Part shown: positions 43,185-51,883 of the stretch, one piece after another
Position numbering within the stretch: the stretch's first letter is position 1
Layout of the letters: each line of letters begins with the position of its first letter
Assembly: GCF_000243095.1 (NCBI RefSeq)
Contig: NZ_AHJE01000051.1
Span: forward strand, 1 to 54,560
From: Cupriavidus basilensis OR16
GTDB lineage: Bacteria > Pseudomonadota > Gammaproteobacteria > Burkholderiales > Burkholderiaceae
DNA length: 54,560 bases
Reading direction: 5' to 3'
Translations under genes and position numbers: made by a program
The notes under the pieces: generated by a model
Told to the model about the DNA's origin: nothing
The model's input: the letters and a program-made list of their open reading frames with translations, nothing else
Databases searched by the model: none

Positions 43185-45014
43185 TCAAGCCAGTTTGTCC
43201 AGTGCCGCCCGCAGGCGCGCGGAGAAGTGTGATGTCTCGCCATGCGTCATCACCAACTGGCGTGTTGCGCGTGTCATTGCCACGTAAAGCAGGCGCGCCT
43301 CGTCTTCGATGGGTTCTTCTTTCTTGTGCGGCGCGCCAACGCCCGGAATGCAGACCAGAGGAAACTCCAGTCCCTTGCTGCTGTGCATTGTCACCACCTT
43401 GACGCTGTCTCCACCCGGGGTGAAGCGCTTGGTGATCTGCGGGCATTCAAACGGAATGCCCTTGCGCGTGAGTACGCTGGTGACCTGGCCTGCCATTTCC
43501 CAATGCCGATAGATGATCGCCATCTCTGCCCACGCGGTGCCGGTGCGATTCTCATCGAGCAGGACCTGCGCAATCCGCTCCGCTTCGGCCTCGATGGTTG
43601 GGAGCGCGATCAGCAGCGGCTTTTGCCCGCGGCGGCCCGCCCCGATCGGCTGTACTGTTGGCGCTTCATCCTCGCCGTTGTCATTCGGCAGCAGCAGGTC
43701 GTCGGCGAAGGTGCGCGCCACCGCCAGGATCTCTTGTGTATTGCGGTAGTTGACCTTCAGGATGGTGGTACGGCCCTTTGCCTGCACGCCGACGCTGGCG
43801 AAGCTGAACTTTCGTTTCTTCGCGCCGCCGTAGATGGATTGCGCGTCGTCGTACAGCACCAGCAGCGAGTTGCTTTCCGGATTGACCATCTGCACGATGA
43901 GCTTGAACCATTCCGGCCGGAAGTCGTGACCTTCGTCGATGAGCACCGCGTCGTACTGTCCACCGGGAATGGCCTTGCGATCGACGCCTTGAATCACGCG
44001 CGACACAAAGGACTCGAAGAGTTCGTCGTCGGGCCTGCCCTTGGGCAGGTCGATGTGGAAGGCCCGCAACTGGCGCGAGCACCAGGCATGGAAGTTGTGC
44101 ACATGCACTTTGTCTTCAATGCCCTTCTCGATCATCGTCGCGGATAGCTTGGCCGCCAGCGTCTTGTTGAAGCAGAGCACCAGGATGGGCAGCGTTGCCG
44201 CCCTGGCGAGGTATTCGGCCCGATAGCCGAGTATCAACGTCTTGCCGGACCCGGCTACACCGTGAATGACGCGATGGCCTTCGCCCAGGCTGCGGGCGAG
44301 TTGTTCCTGCTGGAGGTCCATCACGCGGAGGATGTCGGGAATGTCCTGTGGATCCTGTGCATCTTCCGGAAATAGCGCGCGCTGTTCAGGCATGCGTATC
44401 TGCGGGAAAAGATGCCAGCGGATGCGGTCGATCTGCGGCAGCGACAGCTTGAACGTGAACTTGACCGGGAACATTTCCCAGAGGCGCTTCTGAAAGGCCT
44501 CCGGGTCCGCCTCTGGCGCCATCTCATCCTTGCAGATCACCAGATGCGCGGGCAGTACCTCGCCGAGGTTGGTCTGCTCGAACTGCGCACGCGTGATGTT
44601 GGCGAGGACGATGCCCGCACCATATGGGAAGAAGGGCTTGCCCTTGAGCGAGCCGGTCGGCCAGACCAACTGCGGATCCCTTTGCAGCAGGTCGAGCACG
44701 TAGAACATGAACTGCCGGGCCTGCTCCAGTGGATTCATTTCATGCACCACGCCGCGCTCGGTGATCAAGGCGGCGGCGCGCTGGTCCAAGCTCTGGATAG
44801 TGCCGAGCTTCCAGTCCTTGACCTCAAGCACAAGCAGGCCCCGGCTGGGGTGAAAGACGATGAAGTCCGGATGGCGGGTCTTCTCGCCGATGGCGACGTC
44901 GTACCAGCAGAGGTAGTCGTCCTCCAGTTTGGCTTCAAGCCGCTCGGCGAAGCGTCTCTCCCCACCTGTCATGCGCGACGTGACCGAGCCAAGCGCGGGA
45001 ATCAGCGTTGCCAT
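43185..45014 (-). CDS. NERD-domain UvrD-like superfamily 1 helicase
   Basis: The 609-residue protein has an N-terminal nuclease-related NERD domain (about 15-120; HPDFIVFHPSRGLLVLEVKDWK gives the D...ExK pattern, shown in part). An SF1 helicase follows: Walker A VIHGVAGSGKTLILGY, Walker B YDAVLIDEGHDF, motif III-like VLYDDAQSIY, motif IV KVNYRNTQEIL, and motifs V/VI VVTMHSSKGLEFPLVC and LLYVAMTRATRQLV. Such proteins are probably DNA repair or anti-mobile-element helicases, without defined function here. It is outside the island and convergent with the GH114 gene, so it is not part of a Gabija-type pair with the OLD gene. Confidence 0.88.
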   Translation of the reverse strand: MATLIPALGSVTSRMTGGERRFAERLEAKLEDDYLCWYDVAIGEKTRHPDFIVFHPSRGLLVLEVKDWKLGTIQSLDQRAAALITERGVVHEMNPLEQARQFMFYVLDLLQRDPQLVWPTGSLKGKPFFPYGAGIVLANITRAQFEQTNLGEVLPAHLVICKDEMAPEADPEAFQKRLWEMFPVKFTFKLSLPQIDRIRWHLFPQIRMPEQRALFPEDAQDPQDIPDILRVMDLQQEQLARSLGEGHRVIHGVAGSGKTLILGYRAEYLARAATLPILVLCFNKTLAAKLSATMIEKGIEDKVHVHNFHAWCSRQLRAFHIDLPKGRPDDELFESFVSRVIQGVDRKAIPGGQYDAVLIDEGHDFRPEWFKLIVQMVNPESNSLLVLYDDAQSIYGGAKKRKFSFASVGVQAKGRTTILKVNYRNTQEILAVARTFADDLLLPNDNGEDEAPTVQPIGAGRRGQKPLLIALPTIEAEAERIAQVLLDENRTGTAWAEMAIIYRHWEMAGQVTSVLTRKGIPFECPQITKRFTPGGDSVKVVTMHSSKGLEFPLVCIPGVGAPHKKEEPIEDEARLLYVAMTRATRQLVMTHGETSHFSARLRAALDKLA

Positions 45015-45114
45015 AGCCTTCTTGTTCTTTGTCTGTGGAAAGCTGCGCGCCTTGCTACGTACCGCCGCGGACCCAGTGCGGCTACAAGATGCTGCAGGCA
45101 GTGACCTGGGCCGA

Positions 45115-45126
45115 TTGTAAATACAA
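45115..45126. promoter_or_regulatory. Small palindrome TTGTA-AA-TACAA upstream of the helicase gene
   Basis: A 12-base inverted repeat with 5-base arms lies 101 bases before the helicase start, in an otherwise GC-rich gap of 267 bases that holds no gene. It could be an operator or part of a promoter. Confidence 0.3.
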
Positions 45127-45281
45127 TGGAATCGAAAACATAGACTTTTTGCGCGTCTTGGCGTTTTCGGTATTTTTAAAGGGGGAAGCGCGGAAATTGA
45201 TGCGCGCAGGATGGGAAGGCCGCCAGGCTATCGCCCGGCGGCGCAGGCAAAGCCCGCCGGCCGCGCGTGTGGGAACCCGGC

Positions 45282-45839
45282 TCAGCTCTGCGCCGGCTCC
45301 AGTTCGCGCCACGCCAAAAACAGCCGCGTGTCGAACTCCAGCTGGTGATACGCCGGCTCCATGTATTCGCAGAGCCGGTAGAACGCCTTGTTGTGATCGC
45401 TTTCCTTCAGGTGCGCGAGTTCGTGCACCACGATCATCCGCAGGAATTCCGGCGGCGCCTCCTTGAACAGCGACGCCACGCGGATTTCCTTCTTGGCTTT
45501 CAGCTTGCCGCCCTGCACGCGCGAGATGGCGGTGTGCAGCCCGAGGGCGCGATGCACCACGTCGATCTTGGCATCGAAGGCGACCTTGTGGATCGGCGGC
45601 GCGGTGCGCAGGAATTCCTGCTTCAGCTCGGCTGTGTAGTCGTACAGCGCGCGATCGGTCTGCACGGTGTGCCGTGCAGGGTATTTTTTCGCCAGGTGCT
45701 CGCCCAGGCGGTCGGCGGCCACCATCTGCCGCACCTGGTCGAGCACGCCGTCGGGATAGGCGGCGAGAAAGCGCAGCGGATCCTTGACGCCGGGGCGCCA
45801 GGCCTCGCTGGCGGGGGCGGGAGTGCTACGGGTGCTCAA
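45282..45839 (-). CDS. YgjP/WLM-like zinc metallopeptidase (DUF45)
   Basis: The 185-residue protein has the zinc motif MIVVHELAHLKESDHNKAFY (HExxH with a third His), the DUF45/YgjP signature, and a C-terminal EYMEPAYHQLEFDTRLFLAW. YgjP-type proteins are gluzincin-like and poorly characterised. The best start is TTG at 45839, because it overlaps the stop of the upstream zinc-ribbon gene (TTGA) and precedes the conserved part; no suitable ATG exists there. The two genes are thus translationally coupled. Confidence 0.82.
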   Translation of the reverse strand: MSTRSTPAPASEAWRPGVKDPLRFLAAYPDGVLDQVRQMVAADRLGEHLAKKYPARHTVQTDRALYDYTAELKQEFLRTAPPIHKVAFDAKIDVVHRALGLHTAISRVQGGKLKAKKEIRVASLFKEAPPEFLRMIVVHELAHLKESDHNKAFYRLCEYMEPAYHQLEFDTRLFLAWRELEPAQS

Positions 45840-46060
45840 TGGTGATGATGGTGATGGTGCGCCCAGCTGCCGTCGACGGAGCTGACGAAGGACTCCACGG
45901 CGTCCTTGTCGCCGGTGGCGTGGCGCACCAGTTCGCCGCACTTGCAGAAGCCCTGGTACGGCGTGATGTGCGAGCAGGCCGATACCTTTTGCAGGAACAG
46001 CGTGACGGGCTTGGTGCACTTCTTGCACTTGAAGGTGAGGGTGCGGGCGGGTTTGCTCAT
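45836..46060 (-). CDS. Small zinc-ribbon protein with a natural C-terminal seven-histidine tail
   Basis: The 74-residue protein (MSKPARTLTFKCKKCTKPVT; CSHITPYQGFCKCGELVRHA, two parts) carries CxxC and CxC pairs typical of a zinc ribbon, plus an isolated Cys-Ser-His. It ends GSWAHHHHHHH. The seven His codons (mixed CAC/CAT, 45839-45859) run directly into the TGA that overlaps the next gene's TTG. I recognise no named family. The His tail and coupling to a zinc-metallopeptidase gene suggest a metal-binding or metal-delivery role, which is inference. The preceding transporter gene ends 86 bases upstream. Confidence 0.8.
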   Translation of the reverse strand: MSKPARTLTFKCKKCTKPVTLFLQKVSACSHITPYQGFCKCGELVRHATGDKDAVESFVSSVDGSWAHHHHHHH

Positions 46061-46146
46061 GGGGTCGGGCTTGGAGGCGGAGTGATTCAAATTAGACCGT
46101 ATTTTATCCCGCCATGGCCCCACGCGTCCTTGCGGCCTCCATGCGC

Positions 46147-47034
46147 CTATTCCTTCACCGCGCCCGTCATGCCCGACACGTAGTACTCCACGAAGAACGA
46201 GTACACCAGCGCCACCGGCAGCGAGCCCAGCAAGGCACCCGCCATCAGCGCGCCCCAGTGGTAGACGTCGCCCTCGATCAGTTCGGTGACGATCCCCACC
46301 GGCACCGTCTTCACCTCCGACGAGGAGATGAAGGTCAGCGCGTAGATGAACTCGTTCCACGATAGCGTGAAGGCAAAGATGCCGGCCGAGATCAGCCCCG
46401 GCACGGCTAGCGGCAGGATGATCTTGACGAGGATCTCCCAGCGCGTGGCGCCGTCGATCAGCGCACACTCCTCCAGCTCGTAGGGGATGGAGCGGAAGTA
46501 GCCCATCAGCAGCCAGGTGCAGAACGGGATCAGGAAGGTGGGGTAGGTGAGGATCAGCGCCCAGCGCGTATCGAACAGCCCGAGCTGGAACACGATCGAC
46601 GCCAGCGGGATAAACAGGATCGAGGGCGGGATCAGGTAGGCCAGGAAGATGGCGAGGCCCACCTGCTTCGCGCCCTGGAAGCGCAGGCGCTCGATGGCAT
46701 ACGCGCCCAGCACGCTGGCGGCCAGCGAGGCAAAGGTGGAGATCGTCGAGACAATCACCGTGTTGAGCAGCCACGCCGGGTAGGGCGTATCGAACAGCAG
46801 CTTCTTGAAGTGGGCGAGCGTGGGCGCCATCACCCAGAACGGATTGGCGCTGCGCATCAGCAGTTCGCCGTCCGGCTTGAAAGCGGTGATCGCCATCCAG
46901 TAGAAGGGAAACAGCAGCACGAAGACGAAGATGCCCAGCGGGATGTAGATGGTCACCCAGCGCCGCGGTATCGATTGCAGGTAGTCCATCCCCTGCGCGG
47001 TGTCCTGCTGCTGCGCTGCGGCCGTCGCTTTCAT
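46147..47034 (-). CDS. Sugar ABC transporter permease (MalG-type)
   Basis: The 295-residue inner-membrane protein has six transmembrane segments and the EAA loop motif YELEECALIDGATRWEILVKI, which contacts the ATPase. The C-terminus DVYHWGALMAGALLGSLPVA is typical of MalG/UgpE-like permeases. The start is fixed by the ATGA overlap with the preceding permease (47031-47034). It belongs to the carbohydrate uptake locus with the genes upstream, where the ATPase is truncated. Confidence 0.92.
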   Translation of the reverse strand: MKATAAAQQQDTAQGMDYLQSIPRRWVTIYIPLGIFVFVLLFPFYWMAITAFKPDGELLMRSANPFWVMAPTLAHFKKLLFDTPYPAWLLNTVIVSTISTFASLAASVLGAYAIERLRFQGAKQVGLAIFLAYLIPPSILFIPLASIVFQLGLFDTRWALILTYPTFLIPFCTWLLMGYFRSIPYELEECALIDGATRWEILVKIILPLAVPGLISAGIFAFTLSWNEFIYALTFISSSEVKTVPVGIVTELIEGDVYHWGALMAGALLGSLPVALVYSFFVEYYVSGMTGAVKE

Positions 47035-47930
47035 TTGTCGCCTCCCTGTTGCCAGCCGCGCCGCTGCAGGCCGAAATATGAAAACAGGATGGCGGCCAGC
47101 AGGAAGGGCACCATCATGGTTGCGATCGCCGCGCCCTCGCCCAGCGAGCCGCCGGGAATCGCACGCTGGAACGACAGCGTGGCCATCAGGTGCGTGGCAT
47201 TCAGCGGGCCGCCGCGCGTGAGGACGTAGATCAGCTGGAAATCGGTGAACGTGAACAGCACCGAGAAGGTCATCACCACCGCGATGATCGGCGTCAGCAG
47301 CGGCAGCGTGACATAGCGGAACTGCTGCCACGGCGTCACCCCGTCGATGGACGCGGCCTCGTACAGTGTGGGCGAGATTGTCTGCAAGCCAGCCAGCAGC
47401 GAGATGGCGACGAAGGGAATGCCACGCCAGACGTTGGCCGCGATGGTGGACAAGCGCGCCAGCCACGGGTCGCCCAGGAAATCGATATAGCGGTCGATCA
47501 GCCCGAGCTTGACCAGTGTCCAGCTGATGATGGAAAACTGCGCATCATAGATCCACCAGAAGGCCAGCGCGGACAGCGCCGTGGGCACGATCCACGGTAG
47601 CAGCACGATGGCGCGGAAGAAGGACTTGAACGGCAGGTTCTTGTTGAGCAGCAGCGCTAGCCACAGGCCCAGCGCGAACTTCACCACGCTGGCCACCACG
47701 GTGTAGAAGATCGTGTTGAACAGCGCCAGCTGCGTGAGCGAGTCGCCGGCCAGATACGTGTAGTTCGACAGCCCGATCCATTCGCCGGTGCCGCCGATCT
47801 TGGTATTGGTGAAGCCAAGCCACACGCCGAGGCCGAGCGGGTAGGTCAGGAAAACCAGCAGCAACAGCGCGGTGGGCAGCATGAATAGCAGCCCCAGCGC
47901 ATGGCGGTGGTTCAACAGGCGGGAAAGCAT
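47031..47930 (-). CDS. Sugar ABC transporter permease (MalF/UgpA-type)
   Basis: The 299-residue protein has six membrane segments, an N-terminal LGLLFMLPTALLLLVFLTYP and the EAA loop LYEAASIDGVTPWQQFRYVT. It forms the translocation channel with the MalG-type permease that overlaps its 3' end. The gene lies 77 bases after the binding-protein gene, separated by a strong hairpin. Confidence 0.92.
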   Translation of the reverse strand: MLSRLLNHRHALGLLFMLPTALLLLVFLTYPLGLGVWLGFTNTKIGGTGEWIGLSNYTYLAGDSLTQLALFNTIFYTVVASVVKFALGLWLALLLNKNLPFKSFFRAIVLLPWIVPTALSALAFWWIYDAQFSIISWTLVKLGLIDRYIDFLGDPWLARLSTIAANVWRGIPFVAISLLAGLQTISPTLYEAASIDGVTPWQQFRYVTLPLLTPIIAVVMTFSVLFTFTDFQLIYVLTRGGPLNATHLMATLSFQRAIPGGSLGEGAAIATMMVPFLLAAILFSYFGLQRRGWQQGGDK

Positions 47931-47970
47931 GGTTCACCTCGCATGATTCGCCTCGCAGGATTGTGCTTGG

Positions 47971-47996
47971 CGGGCGCGGCCGTGCTGCCGCGCCCG
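47971..47996 (-). other. Stable intercistronic hairpin between binding-protein and permease genes
   Basis: CGGGCGCGGC (47971-47980) and GCCGCGCCCG (47987-47996) pair perfectly over 10 bases with a 6-base loop, 11 bases after the binding-protein stop. No T-run follows. This position is typical of hairpins that protect the binding-protein mRNA and reduce expression of the permeases. Confidence 0.7.
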
Positions 47997-48007
47997 TGTC
48001 TTTCTTG

Positions 48008-49330
48008 CTACACCTTGTAGTACCGCTGCGCCCGCTCCGCCGCGCGCGCCGCCGCTTCCTTGGGTGTCTTGGAGCCGCTGGCCGCTTCGGCCACCATGTC
48101 GACCACGATGTAGTCGGCCATGGCCGCGGCCGAGGCCGTGCCCAGCGGTCCGGCGTGGCCGTTGTCGAGCATCAGCGCGGCGGAGTCGCGATACACGGTG
48201 TGCTTGGGATCGGCCGTCCAGATCGGGTTGGCCTCGTACGCCTTGAGCGGCTGGCTCACGTAGCCGATGGCGGCTTCCATCCACGGGTTGTATTGCTCCG
48301 GCTCCATCATGAACTGCAGGTAGGCCTTGGCTGCGTTCGGGAACTTGGAATACTTGAACAGCATCATCTGCGTGATCTGCATCAGCTCGGTGGGCTTGCC
48401 GGGCGTGCCGATGGGAAAGTGCGCGTGCTGGATGTCGCGCGCCATTTCCTGCAGCTTGGGCTCCTTCGAATTCTTGGCCGCGTAGTAGACCGAGATGCCG
48501 TTGGCGGTCAGGCTGATCTGGCCATCGAGGAAGGCCTTGTTGTTGGACGGGTCCTGCCACGACAGCGTGCCGGGCACGAAGGTGGCATAGAGCTGCTTGG
48601 CATACTCCAGCGCGGCCCATGTCTCGGGCGAGTTGACCACCACCTTGCCCTTGGTGTCGACCAGCATGCCGCCGTGCGACCACAGCAGCCAGTGCGCCCA
48701 GTTGTTGCCGTCGCCCACAGCCTTGCCGAGCGCGAAGCCGCAGGGCGTGTTCTTGGCCTTGAGGCCCTGGCACAGCTTGAGGAAGCCGGGAAGATCCTTG
48801 GGGATGGTGTCGAAGCCAGCGGCTTTGACGTGGCTCTCGCGATAGACCAGTGCATTGCCGACCACGCCCAGCGGCAGGCCGATCCATTTACCGTTGTGCG
48901 TGCCGTACTTGCGGCACACGTCATACCAGCCGCCGTATTTGCCGCCCAGGTAGGTAGCCAGGTCGGTCAGGTCGACCAGCTTGTCGGGATATTGCTGCGG
49001 ATCGTCGAACCAGCCCACAATGACGTCGGGCCCGCTGCCCACGCTGGCCGCGACCGCGGCCTTGGGCCGCACGTCTTCCCAGCCTTCGTTGTCGACGCGT
49101 ACTTCGACGCCGGTCAGTTCGGTGAACTTCTTCGTGTTGGCGTTCCACAGGTCCTCATCGCCCTGCACGAAACGCTTCCAGCGCAGCACGCGCAGCTTGG
49201 CGCCGGCTTCCGGCTTGTATCGCAGCGCAGCCGGGGCGGCGAAGGCATTGCCGCCGATCGCCGTGGTGGCGGCAACGGCCGCCGTGGATACCAGGAAATC
49301 GCGTCTCGTGAAGTTGCTCGGTGTGCTCAT
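48008..49330 (-). CDS. Sugar ABC transporter substrate-binding protein with a twin-arginine signal
   Basis: The 440-residue family 1 extracellular solute-binding protein has a Tat-type signal peptide (NFTRRDFLVSTAAVAATTAI) ending near AFAAPA. The mature part shows sugar-binding lobes (VGSGPDVIVGWFDDPQQYPD; GLPLGVVGNALVYRESH). Export through Tat rather than Sec is uncommon for this family and links it to tatABC in this window. The start overlaps the ATPase stop (ATGA, 49327-49330). The substrate is unknown; the nearby dehydratase suggests an aldose or its acid. Confidence 0.9.
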   Translation of the reverse strand: MSTPSNFTRRDFLVSTAAVAATTAIGGNAFAAPAALRYKPEAGAKLRVLRWKRFVQGDEDLWNANTKKFTELTGVEVRVDNEGWEDVRPKAAVAASVGSGPDVIVGWFDDPQQYPDKLVDLTDLATYLGGKYGGWYDVCRKYGTHNGKWIGLPLGVVGNALVYRESHVKAAGFDTIPKDLPGFLKLCQGLKAKNTPCGFALGKAVGDGNNWAHWLLWSHGGMLVDTKGKVVVNSPETWAALEYAKQLYATFVPGTLSWQDPSNNKAFLDGQISLTANGISVYYAAKNSKEPKLQEMARDIQHAHFPIGTPGKPTELMQITQMMLFKYSKFPNAAKAYLQFMMEPEQYNPWMEAAIGYVSQPLKAYEANPIWTADPKHTVYRDSAALMLDNGHAGPLGTASAAAMADYIVVDMVAEAASGSKTPKEAAARAAERAQRYYKV

Positions 49331-50379
49331 CGCTTTGTCTCCTCCGTGGTCAGGGGCTCCGCCCCGTGCTGGTCATGCCTGCTTCCCGGATCGCCCGCCG
49401 ATGCCGCCGGGACGCGCCGCAATAGCGTCTGGCCTGAATCGGCAGCGAACAGATGCGTGTGCTGGTGGTCGGGCACCAGGTTCAGGATGTCGCCCGCGGC
49501 AAAGTCATGGCGCTCGCGGAAGATCGAGATGAACTCCGTCTCGCAGAAGCGGGAATAGATCTCGGTGTTGGCGCCGGTGGGCTCTACCACCGACACGCGC
49601 GTCTGCAGGCCCTGGCCCGGCACGCCCAGGCTCAAGTGCTCGGGCCGAACGCCGTAGATCACGCGTTGGCCGTCGCTGCCGGCGGCAGCGTCGAAGCGCG
49701 CGGGCACCGGCAGGCGCGTGCCATCGGGAAACTCGACCACGGCATCGCCGCCGTTGCGGCGCAGCACGCCGGGCACGAAGTTCATCGCCGGCGAGCCGAT
49801 AAAGCCGGCCACGAAGAGGTTGTCGGGATGGTCGTAGAGCTCCAGCGGCTTGCCGCGCTGCTCCACGCGGCCGTCGCGCATCACCACGATCTGGTCGGCC
49901 ATGGTCATGGCTTCGATCTGGTCGTGCGTGACGTAGACGGAGGTGGTGCGCAGGCGCTGGTGCATCTCCTTGATCTCCGCGCGCATCTGCACGCGCAGCT
50001 TGGCGTCCAGGTTGGAGAGCGGCTCGTCGAACAGGAACACCTGCGGATCGCGCACGATGGCGCGGCCCATGGCCACGCGCTGGCGCTGGCCGCCGGAGAG
50101 CTGGCGCGGGTAACGCTCCAGCAAGCTGTCCAGGCCGAGGATGGCGGAGGCCTTGGCCACTTTCCGCCTGATCTCTTCCTTGTCGCCCTTGGCGAGCTTG
50201 AGCGAGAAGGCCATGTTGTCGTAGACCGTCATATGCGGGTAGAGCGCATAGTTCTGGAACACCATGGCGATGTCGCGCTCCTTGGGCGGCAGCCGGTTGA
50301 CCACGCGCTCGCCGATGGAGATCTCGCCGGTGGTGATCTCCTCCAGCCCGGCGATCATGCGCAGCAGCGTGGACTTGCC
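49327..50379 (-). pseudogene. Sugar ABC transporter ATPase (UgpC/MalK-type), 5' truncated by deletion
   Basis: Similarity begins abruptly at the end of Walker A (GKSTLLRMIAGLE at 50379), so the first 38 or so residues, including most of the P-loop, are missing. The rest is complete: Q-loop FQNYALYPHMTVYDN, signature QLSGGQRQRVAMGRAI, Walker B VFLFDEPLSNLDAKLR, H-loop YVTHDQIEAMTMAD and the C-terminal regulatory TOBE domain (MNFVPGVLRR; GVRPEHLSLG). The first available Met is at 50358. Sequence upstream of 50379 belongs to the dehydratase gene. The product could not bind ATP normally, so the transporter probably depends on another ATPase or is inactive. Confidence 0.88.
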
Positions 50380-51556
50380 GCGGGCGTGGCGGCCGATGGC
50401 TTGATCACCGCGCCGTCGGGCACAGGTTGCCGCGCAGCACTGCGATGCCGGCGTTCGCCTTGAAGGGCGCGCCGAAGGCGTGGATGACCTCGCGGTTCCA
50501 GTTAGGCGCGTCCTTGCAGTTGTCCCACAGCGTCTTGCCGTTGACTGTCAGCGCGTCGCGCGCGAGCACCGGTTCCAGTTCGCGGATCACCGCGGGCAGG
50601 CCGCCGGCGTAGTAGAAATCTTCCATGAGGTGGCGCCCGGATGGCTGCAGGTCGAGCAGGCAGGGCAACTCGTGGCCAAGCGCGTCCCAGTCTTCCAGCT
50701 TGAGCTTGACGCCGATGCGCCCGGCAATAGCCAGCAGGTGGATGACCGCATTGGTCGAGCCGCCAATGGCCGCGTTGACGCGGATCGCATTCTCGAACGC
50801 GTCCCGGGTCAGGATCTTCGACATCACCAGGTTGTCCTTCACCATCTCCACGATGCGGCGCCCGGAAGCGCGCGCCAGCACATTGCGGCGGCCATCCACG
50901 GCGGGAATCGCGGCGTTGCCGGGCAGGCTCATGCCCAGCGCTTCCACCATGCTTGCCATGGTCGATGCCGTGCCCATCGTCATGCAGTGGCCGTGCGACC
51001 GGTGCATGCAGCTCTCGGCCTCGAAGAAGTCTTCCTGCGACATCTGGCCAGCCCGCACCTCCTCCGACATCTTCCACACATCGGTGCCGGAGCCCAGCTC
51101 CGCGCCGCGGAACTTGCCGCTCAGCATCGGGCCGCCGGAGACGCCGATGGTGGGCAGGTCGCAGGAGGCGGCGCCCATCATCAGCGCGGGCGTGGTCTTG
51201 TCGCAGCCCATCAGCAGCACCACGCCATCGATCGGGTTGCCGCGAATCGATTCCTCCACGTCCATGCTCGCAAGGTTGCGGAACAGCATGGCAGTGGGGC
51301 GAAGCATGCTCTCGCCGAGCGACATCACGGGGAACTCGAGCGGAAAGCCGCCGGCTTCCCACACGCCGATCTTGACCTGCTCGGCCAGCGTGCGGAAATG
51401 CGAGTTGCAGGGCGTGAGCTCGGAGTAGGTATTGCAGATGCCGATGACCGGACGGCCATCGAACTGGTCGTGGGGGATACCGCGGTTCTTGAGCCACGAG
51501 CGATAGATGAAGCCATCGCGGTCGCGGCGGCCAAACCAGGCCTGGCTGCGGCGCAC
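50380..51556 (-). pseudogene. Sugar-acid dehydratase (IlvD/Edd family, arabonate-type), 3' truncated and frameshifted
   Basis: The 383-residue frame opens with RRSQAWFGRRDRDGFIYRSW and GRPVIGICNTYSELTPCNSH, typical of L-arabonate or related dehydratases; CDKTTPALMMGAASCDLPTI and FFEAESCMHRSHGHCMTMGT carry the Fe-S cluster cysteines. At AVLRGNLCP one base is lost (expected CPDGAVIKPSAATPA, whose codons follow in the shifted frame), and after about 12 more codons the sequence jumps into the ATPase gene. About 190 C-terminal residues are missing. The start is GTG 51556, with an in-frame TAG eight codons upstream (51578-51580). Such enzymes dehydrate aldonic acids. Confidence 0.87.
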
Positions 51557-51589
51557 GGGGGGCCGTAGCGACGGCTAGCGCGTAGGCGC

Positions 51590-51631
51590 TACGTGTGCTG
51601 ATGCCCGCTTTACGTGTGCTGATGCCCGCTT
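51590..51631. repeat. Two tandem copies of a 21-bp sequence in the divergent regulatory gap
   Basis: TACGTGTGCTGATGCCCGCTT is present twice without spacer (51590-51610, 51611-51631), between the dehydratase start and the regulator gene. It may be a duplicated regulatory site or a simple tandem duplication. Confidence 0.9.
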
Positions 51632-51732
51632 TATTGTGCGCTGCAGATACGGATGCCCACGACCAATTGCACTGCCTTGCCGCATGCATGCCGAGTGAGC
51701 GGAGTCTAGTTCACGAGTCTGGACAGGTAAAC

Positions 51733-51743
51733 TGGTATTACCA
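51733..51743. promoter_or_regulatory. Operator palindrome for the FadR-type regulator
   Basis: TGGTATTACCA is a perfect palindrome around a central T and fits the TGGTnnnACCA pattern recognised by FadR-subfamily GntR regulators. A degenerate second site (TGGTCTTTACC, 51749-51759) lies 16 bases on. Both lie in the gap between the divergent regulator and dehydratase genes. Confidence 0.65.
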
Positions 51744-51883
51744 ATTAGTGGTCTTTACCGATGTCGCCGCCCATGCTGCGGCGCGCGATGAATGCGCCTG
51801 GACTTTGGCGAACGCGCTGCCTAGACTCCAGCCGCTGGACAGATGGCCAAACCAATTTCGCCAGACACTCGGGCTGCTTGCAC

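Noticed and set aside
43185..45014. Gabija-like pairing of the OLD nuclease with the UvrD-like helicase
   Set aside because: The helicase lies outside the island beyond the attachment site and a GH114 gene, carries a NERD domain, and is not adjacent to the OLD gene.
51761..51883. Longer N-terminus for the GntR regulator
   Set aside because: The 41 extra residues have no similarity to the family, and the upstream start lies just after the operator sites; MPIHSIEPQRLYRQ is the usual kind of start.
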